Shown one piece after another: positions 9,008 through 13,690 of a DNA stretch of 13,690 nucleotides (the first letter of the stretch is position 1; each line of letters starts with the position of its first letter). The notes below the pieces were generated by a model. It made no database searches, had not been told where the DNA came from, and worked only from the letters and a program-made list of their open reading frames with translations. The DNA is from Eimeria necatrix. Its lineage: Eukaryota > Apicomplexa > Conoidasida > Eucoccidiorida > Eimeriidae. Location: contig NW_013654787.1 in the NCBI RefSeq assembly GCF_000499385.1, positions 1-13,690 of the forward strand. The letters run 5' to 3'. The translations under genes were made by a program, and so were the position numbers.

Positions 9008-9103
9008 ATGTTTTACGATCACGCCAGTGAAAGTCAAGTGGATATAGGCACATGCGAGCTGAAGAAGGTTATCAACGGCGACGCTACATCAAATGTGCTC
9101 ATC
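9008..9103 (+). CDS. three-exon gene model, exon 1 (unrecognised)
   Basis: An ATG at 9008 with A at position -3 opens a frame of strongly RNY codons, reading MFYDHASESQVDIGTCELKK and then INGDATSNVLI. I place the donor at ATC|GTGACT (9103/9104), phase 0. Another possible donor is AAG|GTTATC at 9067. The same frame is open upstream to 8969, with a possible acceptor at 8979-8980, so this could instead be an internal exon starting at 8981. With the exons at 9194 and 9551 the spliced frame is 87 codons including the stop. No family is recognised, but composition and phase agreement make this the most convincing model in the window. Confidence 0.35.
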
Positions 9104-9193
9104 GTGACTTGGTTGCACTGCACTCTTGCGTGCGGAAGTGTTCGACGGATCATTGCTTGGATTATACGCCCATGTATTTACTTTCATCTTTAG

Positions 9194-9311
9194 TTTTACA
9201 TGTCTGCGAAGCTTCAAACCGATTTTCTGGAAGTGTTTTCTGCGCGCTTGCGTGGAGCCCAGTTGTTTGAACTTCGCGTCGGCTGGGATAAAAGGCTTGA
9301 GCTCAACATTG
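9194..9311 (+). CDS. three-exon gene model, exon 2 (unrecognised)
   Basis: A strong acceptor (tttactttcatctttag, AG at 9192-9193) is followed in phase 0 by a charged, amphipathic sequence. It reads MSAKLQTDFLEVFSARLRGA, then QLFELRVGWDKRLELNI. This is helical and well balanced in acidic, basic and hydrophobic residues, unlike the Cys/Arg/Ser-rich chance frames around it. A donor ATTG|GTGAGG ends the exon with one base left over. If unspliced, the frame continues 12 codons to TGA. An in-frame TAG lies just before the exon, inside the proposed intron. An alternative is a tiny gene starting at the ATG at 9200. Confidence 0.36.
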
Positions 9312-9550
9312 GTGAGGCGTCTAACGACTCACTACGAATGCTTTTGTGAAAAGGAGCATACATAGAAATATTGCGTAGCTTCACACTGAAAGTTTCAAAG
9401 CACTGCAGGAATGAATTTTATAGACATATTGGTAAGCTAACTATCATCATTTCGCCCGCATGTGGCGGCTTTACACGTGCTTGCACCAATACTGAGTTGA
9501 ACAATGTTGCTTGTGGGCATGCGTGCGCAATACTACCTGTTTTTTTGCAG

Positions 9551-9597
9551 AGAGTGTGCTGAACAGTGGTATTTTGTGGGGGTTGGCCACTTTATAA
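9551..9597 (+). CDS. three-exon gene model, exon 3 with stop
   Basis: The acceptor cctgtttttttgcag (AG at 9549-9550) is among the best in the window. Its phase (two bases finishing a split codon) matches the one-base donor at 9311, giving a 239-nt intron. It also matches a second donor, ATTG|GTAAGC, at 9431/9432. The joined reading is ESVLNSGILWGLATL, then TAA at 9595-9597. No AATAAA follows within about 200 bases, so the 3' end is not confirmed. Confidence 0.28.
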
Positions 9598-9630
9598 AAG
9601 AGCTGTGAATGTGCTGCTTAGTAATGAGCT

Positions 9631-9858
9631 ATGCTACAAGGGGCATATCTCCGCACTGATATTATTTCGGGCAAATTTTCGCGCGGATCACCCTGGCATA
9701 AGCTTGTTTGCTTTGGCTGCCGTCTGTGTTTTTGCTGGGCTACATCCCATGGTGCACACAGGTTATTCCAACCACGCGTTGTTCATGCTTTGATCGACTC
9801 ATGTGCTGTGTGTAAAATGCAACTACTGCAAATATCTTGCCGTATTAAATATTTGTAG
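9631..9858 (+). CDS. weak Cys-rich open frame
   Basis: The frame reads LQGAYLRTDIISGKFSRGSP and then a cysteine-rich stretch (VCFGCRLCFCW) followed by CAVC, ending in TAG at 9856-9858. ATTAAA, a common poly(A) variant, lies inside its end at 9844-9849. The cysteine spacing does not match a zinc finger I can name. A second frame (9566-9793) overlaps it. There is no convincing acceptor. It is probably 3'-flanking sequence. Confidence 0.12.
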   Translation: MLQGAYLRTDIISGKFSRGSPWHKLVCFGCRLCFCWATSHGAHRLFQPRVVHALIDSCAVCKMQLLQISCRIKYL

Positions 9859-9916
9859 AGCTGCGCGTGATCCGACATGCACGTAAACTCTTGCTACGGA
9901 TATTAAGTCGATATTT

Positions 9917-10198
9917 TTACGATACTAACTCGTCATCGATATGTACATCGTGGCATTGTACTCTTCGCCGGATATAATAGGCTGTGATCCCCTGATTGGA
10001 ATGACAGGCACCAGATTTACTCCGTGTCATCTTGTGCACAGTGCACATTCTACTCGTGGTGATAATCGCACAAGCGTGAGACGCCTGAGGTTTCTTCTGC
10101 GATAAAACGCATGCTTTTCCTAATGAATATTGAAGCTGCTCCTTTACTATGCTGACCAAAAAGCTACGTTTTCTTTTGGGCACTTCCACTGCATTTGA
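9917..10198 (-). CDS. candidate terminal exon, basic protein, unrecognised
   Basis: An excellent acceptor on the minus strand (attgttgatgttgtgtcttcag, AG at 10200-10199) opens in phase 0 a 93-codon frame ending in TAA at 9919-9917. It begins SNAVEVPKRKRSFLVSIVKE, with a PKRKR cluster resembling a nuclear-localisation signal. It continues through Lys/Arg-rich sequence and ends VQCHDVHIDDELVS. The open frame extends upstream to 10426, but that part overlaps the proposed intron. No canonical AATAAA was seen immediately downstream. No domain is recognised. Confidence 0.33.
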   Translation of the reverse strand, partial: SNAVEVPKRKRSFLVSIVKEQLQYSLGKACVLSQKKPQASHACAIITTSRMCTVHKMTRSKSGACHSNQGITAYYIRRRVQCHDVHIDDELVS

Positions 10199-10282
10199 CT
10201 GAAGACACAACATCAACAATACTGAAAGATGAGCTCGTGACCTGATCAGCTGCTGTGTTAGGTTTCTGAAAAAGCATTGTAA

Positions 10283-10525
10283 ATGCATGTTTGGTCGCAA
10301 CAAATTGTGCACGGAGTTACCAGAGCATGCGCATTTACTGTTGAATTTGTATATTGGCTTCATGCAGGTTACCAATGTATTGATTTTCTGAACAAGCTTT
10401 CCGGAGATTTGTGCTATGGCAGTCAATGCCGTTTTTCAAAGAAAATTTTCCTCACAATTCTGAATGTAGCTAAAATTGGTTTTAAAATATCAGAATATAA
10501 GCCTGTAATGCATATCTCACTTTAA
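10283..10525 (+). CDS. weak open frame ending at an AATAAA
   Basis: An ATG at 10283 opens 80 codons with frequent RNY triplets, reading YQCIDFLNKLSGDLCYGSQC and then KKIFLTILNVAKIGFKISEY. The stop TAA (10523-10525) overlaps the start of an AATAAA at 10524-10529, which is unusually tight for a real 3' end. A possible acceptor (ttcatgcag) lies inside. It is divergent from the minus-strand exon at 9917-10198. The function is unknown. Confidence 0.18.
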   Translation: MHVWSQQIVHGVTRACAFTVEFVYWLHAGYQCIDFLNKLSGDLCYGSQCRFSKKIFLTILNVAKIGFKISEYKPVMHISL

Positions 10526-10694
10526 TAAAGATTGATTTTGTATAGAACGTGCGTTTTTGTTCACTGTTGCGGGTAAAGGTCTGAGGATGCTTGCGTTGTT
10601 TGTGGTAACTCTCTCCACGTGCTGACGCAGTGGTCGTTTAGTAAAAATGTGCCGGGGCTGCGTGTACTATGCGGTCTATTCATCCCATGTCTGG

Positions 10695-10751
10695 CTGAAT
10701 AGGCCCGCAAAGTAGTTTGCGTTCCGCAAACTACTTTGCGGACCTATTCAG
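10695..10751. repeat. 57-bp nested near-perfect palindrome (hairpin/cruciform)
   Basis: Two 27-base arms (10695-10721 and 10725-10751) are reverse complements with one mismatch (C at 10704, opposed by A at 10742) around the 3-base centre TTC. On the minus strand that mismatch would be a G-U pair in RNA. Each arm holds a smaller hairpin: CGCAAA-GTAG-TTTGCG at 10706-10721 and CGCAAA-CTAC-TTTGCG at 10725-10740. The DNA could therefore form one long stem or a cloverleaf-like structure. The outer ends read CTGAATAGG and CCTATTCAG. No clear target-site duplication was seen. It could be a small foldback element, a regulatory hairpin or a library artefact. Confidence 0.85.
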
Positions 10752-10824
10752 AACGCCTATGCCGCTGCTATCCTTTTCTCAGTGGCATAATCTCATGTGG
10801 AGTTTTGTTTCAACCGCCTCTCAG

Positions 10825-10942
10825 TTACATTACAACTGTGCAGTTCCTGGATTTGTTTATAAATGATGCAAACACAATTGACTCAAATGAATGTGCTATC
10901 GCGAAAATTGCGTTATTGAGAAACATTCTGTTTGATCAATAA
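10825..10942 (+). CDS. candidate terminal exon, unrecognised
   Basis: The exon is preceded by two good acceptors in the same phase, caaccgcctctcag (AG at 10823-10824) and tatccttttctcag (AG at 10781-10782). The frame ends in TAA at 10940-10942. The residues read SYITTVQFLDLFINDANTID and end AKIALLRNILFDQ. They are strongly RNY and rich in Asp/Asn/Ile. ATTAAA overlaps the stop. With the upstream acceptor the exon would start at 10783. Its last 47 bases overlap the minus-strand frame 10896-11204. No family is recognised. Confidence 0.28.
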
Positions 10943-11204
10943 TTAAAGTTTTAATTCGTGGGTAAAGGCATCTCCGAGTACGCTTTTGGTGTATTGTGGG
11001 TGGTTCGATAGATTTGAAAAGTGTTAGGTGCTGTCCGAGTACAGTTCGATAAACAAAGGCCCATGATGTAGCAGAAACATCAACTCCGTTATCGTCGGTG
11101 ATTTTACCATACTTTTGTATCGTCGCACTTTGTGGTATCTGAGAGCTTACCGTGCTCATGAGCATCAAGAAGGCCGGTTTTACTAAGTTTGGGAGCGTGC
11201 TCAT
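10896..11204 (-). CDS. candidate coding frame with good ATG, unrecognised
   Basis: A minus-strand frame of 102 codons starts at ATG 11204-11202, with A at position -3 (gaaacaATG). It reads LPNLVKPAFLMLMSTVSSQI, then ATIQKYGKITDDNGVDVSAT, then WAFVYRTVLGQHLTLFKSIE, and ends in a basic tail. RNY codons are frequent up to about 10990. A nine-base repeat (ATGAGCACG) occurs at the start and again about 40 bases in, where it is followed by a donor-like GTAAGC. An alternative short first exon is therefore possible. No domain is recognised. It overlaps the end of the plus-strand candidate at 10825-10942. Confidence 0.27.
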   Translation of the reverse strand: MSTLPNLVKPAFLMLMSTVSSQIPQSATIQKYGKITDDNGVDVSATSWAFVYRTVLGQHLTLFKSIEPPTIHQKRTRRCLYPRIKTLIIDQTECFSITQFSR

Positions 11205-11360
11205 TGTTTCAATTTAGCACTATGGCGACTACAGCAGCGATTAGATCAAGTAGATGAACTGACACGTGCTAGTTGGGAACGCTTTGTTTTTGCTCCAAGA
11301 AGGAACAGTGATGGTCCTCGTACAAAAAGACGCAACTTTGGAGTCATAGCTTGTATTTAA
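11186..11360 (+). CDS. short open frame reading like protein
   Basis: This frame is only 58 codons. It reads RLDQVDELTRASWERFVFAP, then RRNSDGPRTKRRNFGVIACI, ending in TAA at 11358-11360. The charged, helix-then-basic composition is better than most chance frames here. Possible acceptors are tgtttcaatttag just before 11219 and the cag at 11237-11239. No donor with a phase that joins cleanly to the next plus-strand candidate was found. It overlaps the start of the minus-strand frame at 10896-11204. Confidence 0.2.
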
Positions 11361-11376
11361 CGTGTTTAACTAAGGT

Positions 11377-11685
11377 ATGGTGAGGTCCTCTCAGTGCAAG
11401 CCCAACTCAAAACACACTCGTAGTCTGTTTTTTGGCCGTATCTGTCATTGCAGCTGGCGCTTCCTATATTTGCAGATGCTTGCGGAATGCAGTCCTAGGA
11501 GCACTGCCACTGGGAAGTCTCACGGCTTTTTTTCTTGTTCTCTTCTTCCCAGAAAGTGGGTCAAACTACCTTACCTGCTGCTAGCAGAACACGTTGTTGA
11601 TGTTTTACCATGTTTATGCGTTCCCAACAGTCGTTGGCATTTCGCAAGCAAGAGCAGTCATAAAAGGAAATTGATCTTGTTTTAA
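11377..11685 (+). CDS. candidate coding frame or terminal exon with poly(A) signal
   Basis: An ATG at 11377 opens 102 codons to TAA at 11683-11685, with AATAAA 77 bases further on. Inside lie two acceptor-like sites: tatatttgcag at 11476 and a very long pyrimidine run, ttttcttgttctcttcttcccag, at 11552. The part after 11552 reads best as protein: KWVKLPYLLLAEHVVDVLPC, then a basic end, SSHKRKLILF. The terminal exon may therefore be 11553-11685. A 36-nt in-frame segment (11517-11552) could be spliced or retained without a frame change. No family is recognised. Confidence 0.33.
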   Translation: MVRSSQCKPNSKHTRSLFFGRICHCSWRFLYLQMLAECSPRSTATGKSHGFFSCSLLPRKWVKLPYLLLAEHVVDVLPCLCVPNSRWHFASKSSHKRKLILF

Positions 11686-11761
11686 GGAACATGTTTTACC
11701 TGGAAACACCTGGGAGGACCGAGAAACTTGCCCGCAGCAGCAACAACATCCATGTTGAGCA

Positions 11762-11767
11762 AATAAA
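11762..11767 (+). terminator. poly(A) signal AATAAA
   Basis: A canonical hexamer 77 bases after the TAA at 11683-11685, almost the same spacing as the 2691/2763 pair on the same strand. Support is positional. Confidence 0.33.
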
Positions 11768-12204
11768 GATAACGCAACAGGTTGCCTATGGAGTAATATG
11801 CAATCCAGCAGCAATCATTGAAGTCTGTTTCGTTTGAAGATGTGTCCTGAGACGTTGTGTCATTAGGTTATGTCAGATATTGCGCGCGCAAGAGTAACAC
11901 GGGGACTCGAATATTTTCCCAAAACCACATCTTTGTGCAATGAATGCACATTTCTATGAATGGCTAGCGTTCATTTTTGTAATTAGTTGCTCAACGATAA
12001 GAATGTTTTTCACGCTGGCACTGCTTTGAAGAAAGAGCGCTCAGCTGTAGCTTAATATGCGTGAGGGCTCAGTGGCTTATCGTCTGTTCTTTCGTTTCAT
12101 TCTTGTTTTCTGGAAACTCCGGCTATGTTTGCAAATAAATGTGCGTATTCCCCGCTTGCTTCTGCATTTCCTGAAATTGAAGAACATCTCTGAAGTAAAG
12201 TGAG

Positions 12205-12450
12205 ATGCATATTCTGTGCACGCGCTGCGATGACTGTCTGCCAAGCCATAATTTTGCTTTCAAAAAGACTTTTCCTCGCAATTTAGTTCTGCACCTAGCA
12301 CTGCGTATGAGTACGTTTCTCGCTTCACAAACGCGCTTCGGTGCACTTACGCACGCACCCAAAGTGACACAACCAGGGCGAGCACTCATGAACGTTTCAG
12401 CGAATGTCGGTAGCTGTTCTTCTAGTACCGTGAATCCTTCAAACAAGTAA
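12205..12450 (+). CDS. candidate coding frame with ATG start, unrecognised
   Basis: An ATG at 12205 opens 81 codons to TAA at 12448-12450. The N-terminus has a CTRCDDC cysteine cluster. The rest is Ser/Thr/Ala-rich and ends SSSTVNPSNK. RNY codons are common. The opposite strand is also open (12123-12461) and reads about as well, so strand choice is uncertain. An AATAAA at 12134-12139 lies upstream on the plus strand. No family is recognised. Confidence 0.2.
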   Translation: MHILCTRCDDCLPSHNFAFKKTFPRNLVLHLALRMSTFLASQTRFGALTHAPKVTQPGRALMNVSANVGSCSSSTVNPSNK

Positions 12451-12572
12451 CTTGAGAGCATTGTCTGCGCTTCAAACTACACAATGCTGTATGAGGGGCA
12501 ACATAACCTCCGCACACAGAAAGTACGGCGACCGCAGACAGCGGTGTGATACAAATCAATTGTTTGTCACAG

Positions 12573-12892
12573 GACAAAAGAGATCGTTCAGCCAGGTGAG
12601 ATGCACACGGGCCACTGGTCTCACCAAACAGTATTCGTGGAGCCAGCAGGGCAAGATAGCATATTATTCCGAAGCGCATCTTCAGCGCGTTAGACGAAAC
12701 AAATATGCCATTCAAATGACAAATGGCCTCGAGCTTAGTTTTGCTGCAGCAGTAATGCGAAACAGGCTGAGTTACACATTCATTGTCAAAGTTGCATTGG
12801 GACCCTGTTCGTCAACGACTGTAGTTCCCCCCAGGGTTGGTGCGACTCTTCAATCAACGAGCACAAGTAGCCTGCCTAACAACGTTGAATAA
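12573..12892 (+). CDS. candidate terminal exon, unrecognised
   Basis: An acceptor-like caattgtttgtcacag (AG at 12571-12572) opens a frame that runs to TAA at 12890-12892. It reads VRCTRATGLTKQYSWSQQGK, then LELSFAAAVMRNRLSYTFIV, and ends in a Ser/Thr-rich tail. RNY codons are frequent. The whole frame is open back to 12452. A consensus donor, CAG|GTGAGA at 12595/12596, lies near the start. If used, it would make 12573-12595 a micro-exon and the rest intron. No AATAAA follows. No domain is recognised. Confidence 0.28.
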
Positions 12893-13164
12893 CGCATCTA
12901 CTAGGATACTGCGGTGCGGCTGAGCTGTGTAGGCAAACGTGACGTGAAGAACTCGACATTCTGGCTGCGTCGTTTTGGTGCTGGATCTTCACTTCAATCT
13001 CCACACGAAACTGCTGAGATTGTGTGCTGTCTCCAACGTGTCTCTCAGGCGATGTCTTATGCGAGACACACTAGACATTGTGGAGAATGCAAAGCGCTGC
13101 GCGCGCATTGCGCCTTGCGAATCGACGGCGTATTGCACTAGGCGGGTGTGCACCAGGTCAGCAG

Positions 13165-13410
13165 ACGCAAGTGTTCTTGCGTGTTTTGGGTCGAAATGAA
13201 TATGATATTAGGTCAGCTTCTTTAGCTAGAGGGAGGCGCAAAAGTCTTCGTTTCTCCGATGAGAACTTGACTGAATCGAATGGGGGGGGGTGGCTTTGTT
13301 TGTGCGAGTGTGGGATGCTGTTAGCTGCTAGGAATGCACATGAAGGGTATGCTGCAGCGCCTCGTCACGTTTGCGACACTCGTGTAACGCTTGCTGCCTG
13401 TGCTTTGTGA
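13165..13410 (+). CDS. candidate exon containing an in-frame G9 tract
   Basis: After a possible acceptor (caccaggtcagcag) the frame reads TQVFLRVLGRNEYDIRSASL, then RRKSLRFSDENLTESN. A run of nine G (13282-13290) gives three glycines, followed by a Cys-rich end to TGA at 13408-13410. Codons before the G tract are purine-first. The part after it looks less like protein, so the exon may end near the tract. No family is recognised. Confidence 0.2.
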   Translation, partial: TQVFLRVLGRNEYDIRSASLARGRRKSLRFSDENLTESNGGGWLCLCECGMLLAARNAHEGYAAAPRHVCDTRVTLAACAL

Positions 13411-13690
13411 ATCAAAATCATATCAGCAAAGCATGCTTGGCGTGAACGCGAGAATAGTCGCGGTTGCGGCACACTTAGGGACCGTAAGCTGTGTTGCCCA
13501 TCTTTCAATCAATACAACAGCTTTACAAATGTAAAGATTGTAAGAAATAGAACAACGGTCATGTTATTAATTATCTGAGATTGCTCGTCTACATGCACGT
13601 TGTCCGAAACGATGTTCGTGAATTTTTACCATGTGAACAGAACGTAGAATGCGCATCACGTTCGCTTCCCTAGCTCATTGCTACACGCGT

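Noticed and set aside
10997..11012. ggttcgat resembling a tRNA T-loop
   Set aside because: The five bases on each side do not pair, and no cloverleaf could be built.
11614..11814. Minus-strand frame with a run of five cysteines
   Set aside because: The Cys run comes from a CAGCAGCAGCAACAA-like stretch on the plus strand, and the frame is antisense to a better candidate.
12422..12715. Minus-strand frame with a signal-peptide-like start (CYLALLAPRILFG)
   Set aside because: It starts at TTG, has no acceptor and lies opposite the more coding-like plus-strand frame at 12573-12892.

Overview
This looks like eukaryotic nuclear DNA. By eye GC is in the mid-40s percent. There are no ribosome-binding-site/operon patterns, no long ORF, no rRNA, no tRNA that I could find, no recognisable transposon protein and no CRISPR array. 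Polypyrimidine-AG acceptors and AATAAA signals sit next to short open frames. CpG is not strongly depleted and TGCATGC-type words are frequent. That fits a protist with intron-containing genes, possibly an alveolate/apicomplexan such as a coccidian, but I hold this weakly and no protein here was recognised.

Main caution: the longest stop-free frame with a start is 178 codons. A rough chance estimate for about 13.7 kb in six frames puts the expected longest at about 130-150 codons, so ORF length alone proves almost nothing. Every CDS below is a candidate exon. Each rests on codon pattern (purine-first, RNY-like triplets), amino-acid composition, splice-site quality, reading phase and poly(A) signals. 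The candidates change strand roughly every kilobase, so they cannot all be real.

Layout: 1-720 holds a weak minus-strand frame. 720-1361 is a two-exon plus-strand model. 2389-2691 is a plus-strand terminal exon with AATAAA at 2763, facing a minus-strand frame at 2800-3015. 3585-3891 is a plus-strand internal exon. 4245-5870 holds minus-strand candidates, best modelled as an internal exon at 5673-5870 plus a terminal exon ending at 4952, with AATAAA at 4784-4789. 6063-7227 has weaker candidates, including a frame-switching locus. 7265-8415 appears empty. 8416-8721 is a minus-strand frame. 9008-9597 is a phase-consistent three-exon plus-strand model. 9917-10198 is a minus-strand terminal exon. 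10695-10751 is a striking nested palindrome. 10783-11204 holds opposing candidates. 11377-11685 is a plus-strand candidate with AATAAA at 11762. 12205-13410 holds further plus-strand candidate exons.

No gene system or pathway can be assembled from what is visible. The most distinctive item is the palindrome. The most testable items are the three-exon model at 9008-9597 and the two loci where a coding-like reading changes frame.
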